Part shown: positions 1 to 10,367 of the stretch, piece by piece | How positions within the stretch are numbered: position 1 is the stretch's first letter | How the letters are laid out: every line of letters begins with the position of its first letter | Assembly: GCA_902622545.1 (NCBI GenBank) | Contig: CACNQD010000001.1 | Span: forward strand, 1-64,000 | From: an uncultured Pelagibacteraceae bacterium | GTDB lineage: Bacteria; Pseudomonadota; Alphaproteobacteria; Pelagibacterales; Pelagibacteraceae | Direction of reading: 5' to 3' | DNA length: 64,000 nucleotides | The notes under the pieces: generated by a model | Told to the model about the DNA's origin: nothing | Database searches by the model: none | The model's input: only the letters and a program-made list of their open reading frames with translations | Program-made: the position numbers and the translations under genes

Positions 1-1
1 A

Positions 2-649
2 ATATATGAGGTTTTTGTGGATGAGAATGGAGTGATTTTTGAAAATGGAAATATAATATATGCTAACCTAATTTTACGTGGTCAATATAACCAATTATAT
101 TACTTTCCAAAAAAAAAATTTAATGGTCACTACGACGAGAACGGCAAAAGTATAAAAAAAGCTTTAATGAAAACTCCAATTAACGGAGCTAGACTTTCCT
201 CGTCGTTTGGAATGAGAAAACATCCTATACTCGGCTATAATAAAATGCATCGAGGTACGGACTTTGCAGCACCAGAGGGTACACCGATTATGGCCTCGGG
301 TGATGGAGTAATAATCAAAGCTGGATGGTGTGGCGGTGGCGGAAATTGTGTCAAAATAAAACACAACAAAACATATCTAACAGTTTACGCGCATATGAAA
401 AATTTCTCTAATCTCGCAATACCAGGTAGTAGAGTAAAACAAGGACAAATAATTGGTTACGTTGGTTCAACTGGATTGTCGACAGGTCCACATTTGCATT
501 ATGAGGTTATAGAAAATGGAAAAAAAATCAATTCACAACTTTTAAAACTACCTCCAGGAAAATCTTTAGAAGGTTCTAATAGAAAACAATTTGAAATAGT
601 CAGAATAAAGACTGATGTTTTAAAGTCTGATCTTGTTGCTAATTTTTAA
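2..649 (+). CDS. M23 family metallopeptidase (LytM type), 5' end outside window
   Basis: Zinc peptidase of the peptidoglycan-hydrolase M23 family, expected to act in the periplasm on murein cross-links or as an amidase activator. The frame is open to the left edge, so the N-terminus (signal or coiled coil) is missing. Counting from the GTG at 17, the metal ligands are visible as HRGTDF (His78, Asp82) and HLHYE (His159, His161), with the supporting YAHM at His126. The C-terminal tail after the catalytic domain is short. It converges on the next gene with a 4-base overlap. Whether it is an active enzyme or an EnvC-like activator cannot be told from the fragment. Confidence 0.9.
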   Translation: MYEVFVDENGVIFENGNIIYANLILRGQYNQLYYFPKKKFNGHYDENGKSIKKALMKTPINGARLSSSFGMRKHPILGYNKMHRGTDFAAPEGTPIMASGDGVIIKAGWCGGGGNCVKIKHNKTYLTVYAHMKNFSNLAIPGSRVKQGQIIGYVGSTGLSTGPHLHYEVIENGKKINSQLLKLPPGKSLEGSNRKQFEIVRIKTDVLKSDLVANF

Positions 650-969
650 TTTGATTCTAATGTAGTTTGCAATTTTTCTTTTTGTTTTTCTTTTTGCTCA
701 ATAGAAATTCTTAAAAAATGGTCAGCATATTGATAATAATTTTCAGAAAGAATTTTATCTCCATTTGAAAGAGCCTCACGCGCTAGTTCATTATATTTTA
801 AAATTAATTTATCAACATTACCATTATTTCTGTTATTTTTTCTTCTAAATACATTTTCTCTATTACCAAAATCTGAATTTAACCTATTAATTTCATTTGA
901 TCTTTTAAAAGATCTGTCTTGGGTGCCTCTATTTCTAATTCTTTTTTGATTGCTTCTAAAGGGTCTCAT
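646..969 (-). CDS. DUF4167 family protein
   Basis: Small basic protein of 107 residues. The first half is rich in Arg and Asn (RSNQKRIRNRG and similar), and the second half holds the helical DUF4167 signature, with the stretch YNELAREALSNGD followed by an ENYYQYADH motif. The family is common in alphaproteobacteria. The basic low-complexity arm suggests nucleic-acid binding, which is inference. It lies 7 bases downstream of prmC, the neighbour that usually accompanies this family, so it is probably the last gene of the lysC-ispG-prfA-prmC transcription unit. It is shorter than many family members, which carry a longer disordered tail. Confidence 0.8.
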   Translation of the reverse strand: MRPFRSNQKRIRNRGTQDRSFKRSNEINRLNSDFGNRENVFRRKNNRNNGNVDKLILKYNELAREALSNGDKILSENYYQYADHFLRISIEQKEKQKEKLQTTLESN

Positions 970-976
970 TAATTTT

Positions 977-1816
977 TTATTTTATTTTTGTGGATACTAG
1001 GCATCTATCATGTTTTGCTAAATCTTTAATTAATTTATTTATAAAAAAACTATTTCTTTTTAATATTTCTATCACCTTGTATTTTTGATTGCTGCCAATT
1101 TCAATAATTAATTTTCCATTAATTTTTAATAATTGTGAAGCTTTGAATACAACCTTCATCAATACTTCAGTTCCGTTAGTTCCTCCGTTTAAAGCTTTTA
1201 ATGGTTCATACTCACTTACGCCCAAATATTTTAGCTGATGTTTGTCAATATAAGGAGGATTACTTATAATTAAATCATATTTACCTGTATTAAAATTGTC
1301 AACATCTGTTTTAAAAATTTTAATTCTATTTATTACATGATGTAATTTTGCATTAATTTTAGCTATTTTTATTGATTTTTTACAACAGTCTATGGCAATA
1401 GCAGAACAATTTTTCCTTTCTTTTAAGATAGATGTTATTAAGCATCCTGAGCCAATTCCAATCTCTAAAATTTTTTTACCTTGGTTTTTATGTATAATAT
1501 TTAATGCTTCCTCAACTAAATGTTCTGTTTCTGGTCTTGGTATAAGAACATTTTTATTTATATAAAACTCATTTCTCCAAAACTCTTTTTTTTTTAATAT
1601 ATACGCAATTGGTTCGTTTAATTTTCTTCTGTGTATTTTTGATAAAAAATCAGCATATTTCTGAAAACTGATCGATTTATTAAGGTTAAGTATCAATTCT
1701 TCTTTAGAGATATTAAGACTCTCTGACAATAATAGTTCACTGTCAATTTTATAGCTATTTATTTTTTTTTCTTTAAGATGTTTATAACCATTTTGAAGAG
1801 CCTGTAACAAATTCAT
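977..1816 (-). CDS. prmC: Release factor glutamine N5-methyltransferase PrmC (HemK)
   Basis: SAM-dependent methyltransferase that modifies the glutamine of the GGQ motif in peptide release factors. At 279 residues it has the family length. The N-terminal helical release-factor-binding domain runs to about residue 75, then PRPETE (93-98), the SAM-binding motif EIGIGSGC (118-125) and the catalytic NPPY (186-189). The start codon overlaps the stop of prfA, which encodes its substrate, by one base, so the two are almost certainly co-translated. Confidence 0.96.
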   Translation of the reverse strand: MNLLQALQNGYKHLKEKKINSYKIDSELLLSESLNISKEELILNLNKSISFQKYADFLSKIHRRKLNEPIAYILKKKEFWRNEFYINKNVLIPRPETEHLVEEALNIIHKNQGKKILEIGIGSGCLITSILKERKNCSAIAIDCCKKSIKIAKINAKLHHVINRIKIFKTDVDNFNTGKYDLIISNPPYIDKHQLKYLGVSEYEPLKALNGGTNGTEVLMKVVFKASQLLKINGKLIIEIGSNQKYKVIEILKRNSFFINKLIKDLAKHDRCLVSTKIK

Positions 1817-2889
1817 TAATCTAAGCTTTTTAATTCTTCCTCTTGCGCATGTAAATTAAGGTTATCTACGATCTCGTCAAATATCTCGCCCTCCATAAAT
1901 TCATCTAATTTATGCAAAGTTAAATTTATTCTGTGATCAGTTACTCTGCCTTGTGGAAAATTATATGTTCTTATTCTTTCTGATCTATCCCCGGTGCCAA
2001 TTTTGCTTTTTCTATCTTTAGATCTTGCGTCTTCTAATTTTTTTCTCTCAAATTCATAAATTCTTGATCTTAAAATCTTGAGCCCTTTTTCTTTATTTCT
2101 AATCTGGGATTTTTCATCTTGCTGACTAACAACTATACCTGATGGTATATGTGTAATTCTTACTGCTGAGTCAGTGGTATTAACACTCTGACCACCTGGC
2201 CCGCTACTTCTGAAAACATCAATTCTTAAATCTTTGTCATCAATCTTAACATCAACTTCCTCTGCTTCTGGCAGAACAGCTACTGTAGCGGCTGATGTAT
2301 GAACCCTCCCCTGAGTTTCGGTTTCAGGTACTCTTTGTACTCTATGAACACCACTCTCAAATTTAAGAGAAGAATAGATATTTAATCCTTTGATGCTTGC
2401 AATAACTTCTTTGAGTCCACCTGCATCACTTTTTGAAATACTCATTAATTCTAAAGTCCATTTTTTTTTATGGCTTACTTTTTCATACATTTTGAATAAA
2501 TCTGCAGCAAATAAACTTGCTTCCAATCCACCTGTCCCTGCTCGAATTTCAATTATTGCATTTTTTTTATCTGCTTCGTCTTTTGGTAATAAAAATAATT
2601 TTAATTTTTTTTCATCAGATAATTTTTTTTTATTGAGATCATCTAACTCAATTTTTGCCAAATCTTTCATTTCTTTGTCAGATCCATTGTCATTTAATAT
2701 TTTTTCTAAATCTTCAGCAGTTTTATCGAAAGATAAGTATTGTTTGGCGTGAATTAGAATTTCATTTAAATCTGAATACTCTTTTGAAATTTTAGCAAAA
2801 TTTTTTTTATCTACTTTGTCTGATGAGAGTTTATTTTCCAAAAATCTATGTCTAGAGATAATTTCTCTTACTTTTTCAGTAGGAATCAT
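1816..2889 (-). CDS. prfA: Peptide chain release factor 1
   Basis: RF1 ends translation at UAA and UAG. The 357-residue protein has the usual length and domains: an N-terminal helical domain, the codon-recognition region with a P-x-T tripeptide in the form PET (188-190, inside RVPETETQG), and the catalytic GGQ (232-234, in [12 protein letters not shown]). The PxT tripeptide marks it as RF1 rather than RF2 (SPF). It lies 3 bases downstream of ispG and overlaps prmC. Confidence 0.97.
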   Translation of the reverse strand: MIPTEKVREIISRHRFLENKLSSDKVDKKNFAKISKEYSDLNEILIHAKQYLSFDKTAEDLEKILNDNGSDKEMKDLAKIELDDLNKKKLSDEKKLKLFLLPKDEADKKNAIIEIRAGTGGLEASLFAADLFKMYEKVSHKKKWTLELMSISKSDAGGLKEVIASIKGLNIYSSLKFESGVHRVQRVPETETQGRVHTSAATVAVLPEAEEVDVKIDDKDLRIDVFRSSGPGGQSVNTTDSAVRITHIPSGIVVSQQDEKSQIRNKEKGLKILRSRIYEFERKKLEDARSKDRKSKIGTGDRSERIRTYNFPQGRVTDHRINLTLHKLDEFMEGEIFDEIVDNLNLHAQEEELKSLD

Positions 2890-2892
2890 TTT

Positions 2893-3993
2893 TTATTTTT
2901 TGTTAAGTATTTCAGCTTCTTTTTTTTCTATAATAGAGACAACTTGAGATATAATTTCATTGTTTTTAATTTTTTTATTTTGGATACCATTAAGATACAA
3001 CATATTACTATCTCTCCCGCCACCAGTCACACCTATTTCTGTCTGAGAAGCTTCACCCGGCCCATTAACAACACATCCAATAATAGACAGCGTTATAGGA
3101 GTTTTTATATGTGCTAGTTTTTCTTCAAGTATTTTTACAGTCTCAATAACATCAAAGCCTTGTCTTGCACAAGAGGGGCAAGAAATTATTTTAACACCCC
3201 TCGATCTTAAATTTAAAGATTTTAAAATTTCATTTCCAATTTTTACTTCTTTGACCGGATTGTCAGAAAGAGAGACTCTAAGAGTATCGCCTATTCCATC
3301 TAGAAGTAAGACACCTAAGCCTATAGATGATTTTACACTTCCAGGGATAAAACTTCCAGACTCAGTGATGCCTAAATGTAATGGATAATGAGTTTTTTTT
3401 GATAATTGTCTATACGCATTAATGGATAGAAAAACGTCTGATGATTTTACACTTACTTTAATTTGGTCAAAGTTATTATCCTCAATTAATTTTATATTTT
3501 TTATAGCACTATCAACCAAAGCCTCTGGGCATGGCTCTTTATATTTTTCTAATAAATCCTGTTCTAAAGATCCAGCGTTAACACCTATTCTTATTGAACA
3601 TTCATTATATTTTGCTGATTTGATAATTTCTTTTAACTTTTCTTTACCTCCAATATTTCCTGGATTAATTCTTAAACATTTTGCACCGTTATCTGCTGCT
3701 TCAATTGCTCTTTTGTAGTGAAAATGAATATCAGCAATGATTGGAACCTTTGAATGTTTGCAAATTTCTTTAAGAGCTTTAGTCGAGTCCTCGTCAGGAC
3801 AAGATATTCTAACAAGGTCAGCTCCCTCATTAACAAGTTCCTCAACTTGTTTAATTGTTGCACTTATATCAGTTGTAAGTGTATTAGTCATTGATTGAAC
3901 TGATATTGGATTTGACCCACCCACTTTCACATTTCCTACATTTATCTCTTTAGATTTTCTTTTTAAAATTTCTCTATATGGTCTTATGCTCAT
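2893..3993 (-). CDS. ispG: 4-hydroxy-3-methylbut-2-enyl diphosphate synthase IspG
   Basis: Iron-sulfur enzyme of the MEP isoprenoid pathway that reductively converts MEcPP to HMBPP. At 366 residues it is the bacterial short form without the plant insert. The TIM-barrel half begins near residue 15, and the [4Fe-4S] ligands are Cys272 and Cys275 (SCPSCARQG) and Cys307 (GCVVNGPGE), with catalytic Glu314. It overlaps lysC by 4 bases (ATGA-type coupling) and is followed by prfA after 3 bases. The catalytic residues are intact. Confidence 0.97.
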   Translation of the reverse strand: MSIRPYREILKRKSKEINVGNVKVGGSNPISVQSMTNTLTTDISATIKQVEELVNEGADLVRISCPDEDSTKALKEICKHSKVPIIADIHFHYKRAIEAADNGAKCLRINPGNIGGKEKLKEIIKSAKYNECSIRIGVNAGSLEQDLLEKYKEPCPEALVDSAIKNIKLIEDNNFDQIKVSVKSSDVFLSINAYRQLSKKTHYPLHLGITESGSFIPGSVKSSIGLGVLLLDGIGDTLRVSLSDNPVKEVKIGNEILKSLNLRSRGVKIISCPSCARQGFDVIETVKILEEKLAHIKTPITLSIIGCVVNGPGEASQTEIGVTGGGRDSNMLYLNGIQNKKIKNNEIISQVVSIIEKKEAEILNKK

Positions 3994-5210
3994 AAGTTAT
4001 TATTCAATTTAAATTCTTGGTGTAGTATTTCAACAGATTTTTTTAGGTTTTTTTTGTTAATTAAAACAGAAATCTTAATCTCTGAGGTAGATATAACTTC
4101 TATATTTATTCTTTTTTTTGCTAATGCTCTAAACATTCTATAAGTTACACCAGGTGTTGTTACCATGCCAACTCCAATAATAGATACTTTCGAAACATCT
4201 TTATTAATAATTAATTTTTTAAATTTAATTAGTTTATTATTTTCTAAAAGTTTACGCGTTTTTAATAAATCTTCTAATTTAATAGTGAAAGTTAAGTCTG
4301 TCTCTCTGCTATCAGCGGATATATTTTGAACAACCATGTCAACATTAATTGAATTTTCATAAAGTGGTTTAAATATAGATGCTGCTACACCAGGTCTATC
4401 TTTCACACCTATTAATGTTAATTTTGCATCGTTTTTAGTGAAAGAAATTCCTCTAATATTATTTTTACTTAGTATATTTTTTTTTTTGGTAATTGTTGTC
4501 CCTGGTTTTTTTGAGAAAGTAGATCTTACATCAATTTCAATTCTATTAAGCCTTGCTTCCTGTATTGATGTTGGTTGCATTACCTTTGCGCCAAGTGATG
4601 ACATTTCTAACATTTCCTCATAAGATATTTTGTTTATTTTTTTTGCAGATTTTGTCAGATTTGGATCAGTGGTATAAACACCTTCAACATCTGTATAGAT
4701 TATACACTTTTCTGCTTTAAAAAATTTTGCACATAAAATTGCACTTGTGTCTGAGCCTCCTCTTTCTAGTGTAGTTATTCTATAATCAGAGTTTATACCC
4801 TGGAAACCAGTTATTATTGGTATCCCACCCTTTTTAAGATAATTTATAATTTTACTTTTTTGAATTTTTACTATCCTAGATGAACTATAATTACCTTTAG
4901 TAACAATGGGTAATTGCCATCCTAACCATGACCTAGATTTAAAACCGAGCTCAATTAGTTTACCTGCAATAAGAGCACAAGAAATTTGCTCACCTGTAGA
5001 CAAAATTACGTCTTTTTCATCATTAGGAAAATTTTGCGAAATTTTTTTTGTTTTTGATAATAATTCATTTGTCACCCCGCTCATTGCAGAAGATACAACA
5101 ATAACTCTATATTTTTTTTTAACATATGTAGTAATTATTTTTGCTACTTTTGTTATTTTTTTTAAAGTCCCAACTGATGTTCCTCCAAATTTTAAAACAA
5201 TTATTTTCAT
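3990..5210 (-). CDS. lysC: Aspartate kinase
   Basis: Catalyses the first step of the aspartate pathway (Lys, Thr, Met, DAP). The amino-acid kinase domain starts with KFGGTSVG (7-14) and includes RGGSDT in the middle. Two C-terminal ACT domains (from about residue 265) would give feedback control; the segment [12 protein letters not shown] is the typical effector-binding region. The 406-residue length fits the monofunctional alphaproteobacterial type. It is first gene of the minus-strand run lysC-ispG-prfA-prmC and divergent from ubiG, with the promoters in the 63-base gap between them. Confidence 0.96.
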   Translation of the reverse strand: MKIIVLKFGGTSVGTLKKITKVAKIITTYVKKKYRVIVVSSAMSGVTNELLSKTKKISQNFPNDEKDVILSTGEQISCALIAGKLIELGFKSRSWLGWQLPIVTKGNYSSSRIVKIQKSKIINYLKKGGIPIITGFQGINSDYRITTLERGGSDTSAILCAKFFKAEKCIIYTDVEGVYTTDPNLTKSAKKINKISYEEMLEMSSLGAKVMQPTSIQEARLNRIEIDVRSTFSKKPGTTITKKKNILSKNNIRGISFTKNDAKLTLIGVKDRPGVAASIFKPLYENSINVDMVVQNISADSRETDLTFTIKLEDLLKTRKLLENNKLIKFKKLIINKDVSKVSIIGVGMVTTPGVTYRMFRALAKKRINIEVISTSEIKISVLINKKNLKKSVEILHQEFKLNNNL

Positions 5211-5273
5211 TGATATATTTTATTTAATTTTATATTTAGATAGATATTATCATAAATAAAAAACTAACAATCA

Positions 5274-6002
5274 ATGAAAAATATAACAATCAATCAAAAA
5301 GAAATAGATAAATTTTCAAAATTAGCTGAAGAATGGTGGGATCCTAATGGAAAATTTAAACCTCTACATAAATTTAATCCTGTAAGACTAGATTATATTA
5401 AAAAGAGCATTTTAAAAAAGTTTAAAAAAAAAACTAAAGACAAATCGTTAAATAACATTAAAATTTTAGATATAGGTTGTGGTGGTGGTCTACTCTGCGA
5501 ACCATTATCCAAATTAGGTGCCGATGTTATTGGTATTGATGCATCAGAAAAAAATATAAAAATTGCTAAAACACATGCAAGAAAAAATAATTTAAAAATA
5601 AATTATTACTGTGCCTCTCCAGAAAACTTTCTTTATAAACAAAAATTTGATGTAGTTTTAAATATGGAAATTATTGAACATGTAGAGAATGTTAATATAT
5701 TTTTAAAAGAAAGCTCTAAGTTTTTAAAAAAAGACGGGGTTATGTTTATCGCAACTTTAAATAAAACCCTAAAATCCTATATCTTTGCAATATTAGGAGC
5801 AGAATATATTTTAAGATGGTTGCCGATTGGCACACATGATTGGAATATGTTTGTTAAACCAGATAAACTAAAGCAAATTTGCAAAAATAATTCATTAATT
5901 TTAGACGAAGTTCATGGAGTAAAGTATAATATTTTTTCAGGAGATTGGGATCTTTCAACAGATGATGATATAAATTATATGGCAAAATTTAATAAAGTTT
6001 AA
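5274..6002 (+). CDS. ubiG: Ubiquinone biosynthesis O-methyltransferase UbiG
   Basis: SAM-dependent enzyme carrying out both O-methylations of ubiquinone synthesis at the inner membrane. The protein has 242 residues. The N-terminal EEWWDPNGKFKPLH motif is diagnostic of UbiG, followed by the SAM site ILDIGCGGGLLCEPL (about 64-78) and the IGTHDWNMFV segment of the C-terminal half. It is divergent from lysC and convergent with the DUF1178 gene, overlapping it by 4 bases. Placement next to lysC is common in alphaproteobacteria. Confidence 0.96.
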   Translation: MKNITINQKEIDKFSKLAEEWWDPNGKFKPLHKFNPVRLDYIKKSILKKFKKKTKDKSLNNIKILDIGCGGGLLCEPLSKLGADVIGIDASEKNIKIAKTHARKNNLKINYYCASPENFLYKQKFDVVLNMEIIEHVENVNIFLKESSKFLKKDGVMFIATLNKTLKSYIFAILGAEYILRWLPIGTHDWNMFVKPDKLKQICKNNSLILDEVHGVKYNIFSGDWDLSTDDDINYMAKFNKV

Positions 6003-6424
6003 TTATTTTTATCTTCTATCCAAGGGAATATATTAGCTTCAATACCTTCCTCTTGTAACTCTCTAATTTGTTTTTTTGTGGCATTTCCAAAAATTCCTTT
6101 ATAATTTTTATCATTGTCATAATGCAAAGACCTCGCTTTATAGGCAAAATCATTTCCAACATATTCGAAGTTTTTCTTAATAAAATTTTGAAATTCCAAA
6201 ATTTTTTTTTTAATATGATTTTTTTTATTATTAATTTTATTTGCTTTTTTTGATTTAAAACTCAATATATTCGGTGCCATTAAAGTTTTATCAATATTTT
6301 TCGAATTACAAAAGTGACAGTTAAGAAATTTCTTTTTTTTTAACTTTTCAAATTCTGATGAGGATGAAAACCAGCTATCAAACAAATTTTCACAATTTTC
6401 GCATTTTAATTTATATTTGATCAT
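5999..6424 (-). CDS. DUF1178 family zinc-ribbon-like protein
   Basis: A 141-residue protein with the DUF1178 layout: an N-terminal CENC pair, the F-x-x-WF segment (FDSWFSSSSEF) and a CHFC pair, which together look like a zinc ribbon, then a helical C-terminal region ending in the GIEANIFPWIEDK block. The family is widespread in alphaproteobacteria and has no established function. Its start lies directly after the argJ stop, so the two are probably co-transcribed. Confidence 0.85.
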   Translation of the reverse strand: MIKYKLKCENCENLFDSWFSSSSEFEKLKKKKFLNCHFCNSKNIDKTLMAPNILSFKSKKANKINNKKNHIKKKILEFQNFIKKNFEYVGNDFAYKARSLHYDNDKNYKGIFGNATKKQIRELQEEGIEANIFPWIEDKNN

Positions 6425-7726
6425 TTAATTTCTGTAATCAGAATTAATTTCAATATATTTTTTTGTAAAATCCATAGTATAACAGGTGAAATTTTTTTTA
6501 CCTGAATTAATATCTAAAATAATGTCTATTGAGTCGTTTTTCATATATTGTTTGAGTATTTCTTCTGAGTAACCTTTGGCAACTTGTCCCTTTTCAAATA
6601 CTTTATGTTCTCCTATCATCAAACTTATAGAGCCAATGTTAAATTCAACATTGCTTTTTCCAGCGGCCATTATTATTCTTCCCCAGTTTGGGTCCTCTCC
6701 TGCAATTGCAGTTTTTACTAACGGAGAATTGCCAATTGATAGAGCAATTTTTTTTGCATCCTCTTCACTTTTGCATTTAGTAACATCTATTTGAATGAAT
6801 TTTGAAGCGCCTTCACCGTCGCTAACAACTCTTTTTGCTAAGTTAAGCAATACACTATTTACCGCTTTATCAAAATCTTTCAGTTTTGGATCGTTAATAT
6901 TTGATATATATTTATTCTTTGCAATTCCGGTTGAAAAAAATGTAATCATATCATTTGTACTAGTATCGCCATCGCAAGTGATTGCATTAAAAGTATTGTT
7001 AATATTTTTTTTTAACATTTTCTTTAAGATGCTTGATGATAAGTTTGCATCTGTAAAAATATATGCAAGTGTAGTTGCCATATTTGGGAAAATCATTCCT
7101 GAACCTTTGGCAATACCATAGACCTTAACTTTTGTGTTACCAATTTTACATTCTTCCATTGCAAGTTTAGGTTTTAGATCAGTTGTGAGGATGCTCATAG
7201 CTGACTTAATCCACAAATACTTATTTTGAGTATACTTTATTTTATCAACTAAATTTTTTAGAGATAACATAATTCTTTTAAGAGGGTATGGTTCTCCTAT
7301 AGTCCCTGTGCAACCGAATATTATATCTTTAGATGTAATTTTTTTTGGATTATCCTCATCCATTTTTTGTTTGTTAGTCAATAATCTTGCTGTTTCTTCA
7401 GCAATTTCTCTCAAAGAGTTGTAACCTTTTAAACCTGTCAAACAATTTGCATTTCTTGCATTTACTATTAAAGCTTTTATTTTTTTACTTTTTATTGATA
7501 AATTCCATTTTATATTTTCCGATATTACATTTGACTGTGTATAAACAGACGCATATTCAGCACCATGTCTAAAATAAAATAAGACTAAATCGTCCCTATT
7601 GTTATTGTAGAGATTTGCTGAAGTCACAGATATTGATAACCCGTCAAGATGATCTAGGTCCTGAAAGTCACCCATTTTCGACCTATCTTTTTTAGAAATC
7701 AAAAAATTGCTTAAATTTATTGCCAT
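6425..7726 (-). CDS. argJ: Bifunctional ornithine acetyltransferase / N-acetylglutamate synthase ArgJ
   Basis: Transfers acetyl groups from N-acetylornithine to glutamate and may also make N-acetylglutamate from acetyl-CoA, in the cyclic arginine pathway. The 433-residue precursor should self-cleave inside FPNMATTL: Thr218 becomes the N-terminal nucleophile of the beta chain. The GCTGTIGEP oxyanion segment lies near residues 138-146 and EDPNWGRI in the beta chain. It works with argD, argF and argB, all present elsewhere in the window. It is divergent from secA across 67 bases. Confidence 0.96.
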   Translation of the reverse strand: MAINLSNFLISKKDRSKMGDFQDLDHLDGLSISVTSANLYNNNRDDLVLFYFRHGAEYASVYTQSNVISENIKWNLSIKSKKIKALIVNARNANCLTGLKGYNSLREIAEETARLLTNKQKMDEDNPKKITSKDIIFGCTGTIGEPYPLKRIMLSLKNLVDKIKYTQNKYLWIKSAMSILTTDLKPKLAMEECKIGNTKVKVYGIAKGSGMIFPNMATTLAYIFTDANLSSSILKKMLKKNINNTFNAITCDGDTSTNDMITFFSTGIAKNKYISNINDPKLKDFDKAVNSVLLNLAKRVVSDGEGASKFIQIDVTKCKSEEDAKKIALSIGNSPLVKTAIAGEDPNWGRIIMAAGKSNVEFNIGSISLMIGEHKVFEKGQVAKGYSEEILKQYMKNDSIDIILDINSGKKNFTCYTMDFTKKYIEINSDYRN

Positions 7727-7793
7727 ATATTTAAATTTATTAGTTAATAACTATATAATTATTTAATTATTAATGTATATGAAAAATTAACAA

Positions 7794-10367
7794 ATGCTAA
7801 ATCCTTTAAGTTTTATTGGTAAAATTTTCAAAAACAGCAATCAAAAAGAGATTGATAAAATTCAATATCTTTTAAATAAAGTAAATAGTCTTGAGAAAGA
7901 AGTTTCAAAATTAGATGATAAAGACTTTCCAAAAAAAACTGAAGTTTTAAAATCAAAAATAAATAAAGATTTTATAAATGATGAAATAATTTGTGAAGCT
8001 TTTGCACTTGTAAGGGAGGCTTCTAAAAGACAAAGAGGAGAAAGGCATTTTGATGTTCAGATACTTGGTGGCATAGTCTTACATCAAGGAAAAATTGCAG
8101 AAATGAAAACTGGTGAAGGAAAAACTATTACAATTGCACTAGCAGCATATTTGAATTCGCTATCTGGAAAAGGTGTTCATATTGTTACTGTTAATGATTA
8201 TCTTGCAAAAAGAGACTGTGAGAATATGTCAAAGATTTATAATTTTTTAGGAGTAAGTTGTGGGTATATTAATAATAATCAAGATGACGAGGAAAGATTA
8301 AAAAATTATAAGTGTGATATAACTTATGCTACTAATAGTGAGCTTGGTTTTGACTATTTGAAAGACAATATGAAACTTTCATTAAACCAATTAGTACAAA
8401 GAAATCACTTTTACGCTATAGTTGATGAAATCGACTCTTGTTTAATTGACGAAGCTAGAACACCATTAGTCATATCTGGTCAAGCTGAAGATATAAGTAA
8501 ACAATATTCATCCATTGATAGATTTGTCAAAAGTTTAAAATCTTCTGATTACGAAATTGATGAAAAAGATAGAACTGTAATATTAACCAATAATGGAATA
8601 GATAACATCGAAAATACTTTGAATGGATCAGGTGTTTTAAAAAATAATAATTTCTATGATCCAGCCAATCTCCATATAGTGCATCATGTTAATCAAGCTT
8701 TGAAAGCAAACTTTATTTTTAAAAAGGATAAAGATTATGTCTTAGTGGAAAATAAAGTTAAAATTATTGATGAAATATCTGGCAGAATACTAGAAGGAAG
8801 AAGATATGCAGACGGACTTCACCAAGCAATTGAGGCAAAAGAAAATGTAAAAATTGAAATAGAAAATCAAACCCTGGCTTCAATTACATATCAAAATTAT
8901 TTTAAATTATACAAAAAACTTGCAGGTTGTACTGGAACGGCATTAACTGAAAGCCAAGAATTTTTCGAAATTTATAATTTAAAAGTAATTTCTATTCCAA
9001 CAAATAAAAAGATGATTAGAAAAGATTATAATGATAAAATTTTTAGAACTAATCTAGAAAAACAATCAGCAATTATTGATTTAATAATTGATTGTAATAA
9101 AAGAGGCCAACCAGCGCTAGTTTTTACTTCGAGTGTTGATAAGTCAGAAATATATTCTGAACTTTTAAAGAAAAATAAAATTGAGCATACGGTTTTAAAT
9201 GCAAAAAATCATGAAAGAGAAGCTGAGATTATAGCAAATGCTGGTAAATTAAATTCTGTTATAATAACTACAAGTATATCAGGTAGAGGAGTTGATATTC
9301 AGCTTGGTGGTAAAAAAATTCATGAAAATGAGGAAATAAAAAATAAATTAAATGATGAAAAAAATAGAGTTAAATCTTTAGGAGGCTTATACGTTATTGG
9401 CACAGAACGAATGGAGTCTAGGAGAGTGGATAATCAAGCTAGAGGAAGATCTGGAAGACAAGGAGATGAGGGGAACTCAATTTTTTTTGTTAGCTTAGAG
9501 GACGATTTGATGAGGATATTTGGGTCAGAGTCTATCAATAACATGTTAGAAAAACTAGGTCTAAAAGATGGTGAAAGCATTGACCATCCTTGGATTAATA
9601 AAGCGCTTGAGAGAGCTCAACAGAAAGTTGAGGCTAGAAATTTTGATATTAGAAAATCACTTTTAAAGTTTGATAACGTACTCAATGACCAAAGACAAGT
9701 CATCTTTAGTCAAAGAAAAGAGATTTTAACTACCAAAGAAATAGGCCAATTTGTAAATAAGATGTTAGATGATGAAATTGATGCAATAATGCAAATTAAA
9801 AATAAATCTATAAATCTCGAAAAAGATAAAGTTTTAAAAAATAAATTTGAAATTTTGCTTCAAAATAACGATCAAGACTATATTCACAAAATTTTTTCAT
9901 CTACTCAAGATGAAATAAAAAAAACAATTGAACATAAATTTTTCGAAAAAAGAAAACAAAGAATTTCGCTTTTATCTGAAAATGGAAATAATGATCTTGA
10001 AAAAAAAATTTTTTTGCAAATTATTGATTTAAATTGGAAAAATCATATTCAATATCTCGAACAATTAAGACAGGTAATTGGTTTAAGATCTTACGGACAA
10101 AGAGATCCTTTAGTTGAATACAAAAAAGAATCATTTGGGCTATTTGAGAACTTATTAGAAAAAATAAGACAAGATACAATATATTTGTTATTGAATATTA
10201 AAGTCGCTAGTCAAAATGAGATTGAAGATAAAAAAATCAATCATCCTAAAGTCTCAAATAATCCTAAATGCCTTTTAGTGTTAAAAAGAAATCAAAAAAT
10301 TTCAAGAAATGACAGATGTGAGGTTACTGGCAAAAAATATAAAAATTGTTGTGGGTCTTTATCCTAG
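7794..10367 (+). CDS. secA: Preprotein translocase ATPase SecA
   Basis: Motor of the general secretion pathway that pushes unfolded preproteins through SecYEG. The 857-residue protein has Walker A MKTGEGKT (104-111), the DEIDSCLIDEARTPL helicase segment, the preprotein cross-linking domain, and the second motor domain with TSISGRGVDIQLGG and QARGRSGRQGD. The C-terminal SEC-C tail reads NDRCEVTGKKYKNCCG. The usual form is CxCGSGKKYKxCCG, so one zinc-ligand cysteine and one residue are missing. The last codons overlap the convergent accA by 9 bases. Confidence 0.97.
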   Translation: MLNPLSFIGKIFKNSNQKEIDKIQYLLNKVNSLEKEVSKLDDKDFPKKTEVLKSKINKDFINDEIICEAFALVREASKRQRGERHFDVQILGGIVLHQGKIAEMKTGEGKTITIALAAYLNSLSGKGVHIVTVNDYLAKRDCENMSKIYNFLGVSCGYINNNQDDEERLKNYKCDITYATNSELGFDYLKDNMKLSLNQLVQRNHFYAIVDEIDSCLIDEARTPLVISGQAEDISKQYSSIDRFVKSLKSSDYEIDEKDRTVILTNNGIDNIENTLNGSGVLKNNNFYDPANLHIVHHVNQALKANFIFKKDKDYVLVENKVKIIDEISGRILEGRRYADGLHQAIEAKENVKIEIENQTLASITYQNYFKLYKKLAGCTGTALTESQEFFEIYNLKVISIPTNKKMIRKDYNDKIFRTNLEKQSAIIDLIIDCNKRGQPALVFTSSVDKSEIYSELLKKNKIEHTVLNAKNHEREAEIIANAGKLNSVIITTSISGRGVDIQLGGKKIHENEEIKNKLNDEKNRVKSLGGLYVIGTERMESRRVDNQARGRSGRQGDEGNSIFFVSLEDDLMRIFGSESINNMLEKLGLKDGESIDHPWINKALERAQQKVEARNFDIRKSLLKFDNVLNDQRQVIFSQRKEILTTKEIGQFVNKMLDDEIDAIMQIKNKSINLEKDKVLKNKFEILLQNNDQDYIHKIFSSTQDEIKKTIEHKFFEKRKQRISLLSENGNNDLEKKIFLQIIDLNWKNHIQYLEQLRQVIGLRSYGQRDPLVEYKKESFGLFENLLEKIRQDTIYLLLNIKVASQNEIEDKKINHPKVSNNPKCLLVLKRNQKISRNDRCEVTGKKYKNCCGSLS

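Noticed and set aside
2390-2752. 120-residue frame opposite prfA
   Set aside because: Shadow of prfA, with no start context and a composition expected from complementing AT-rich codons.
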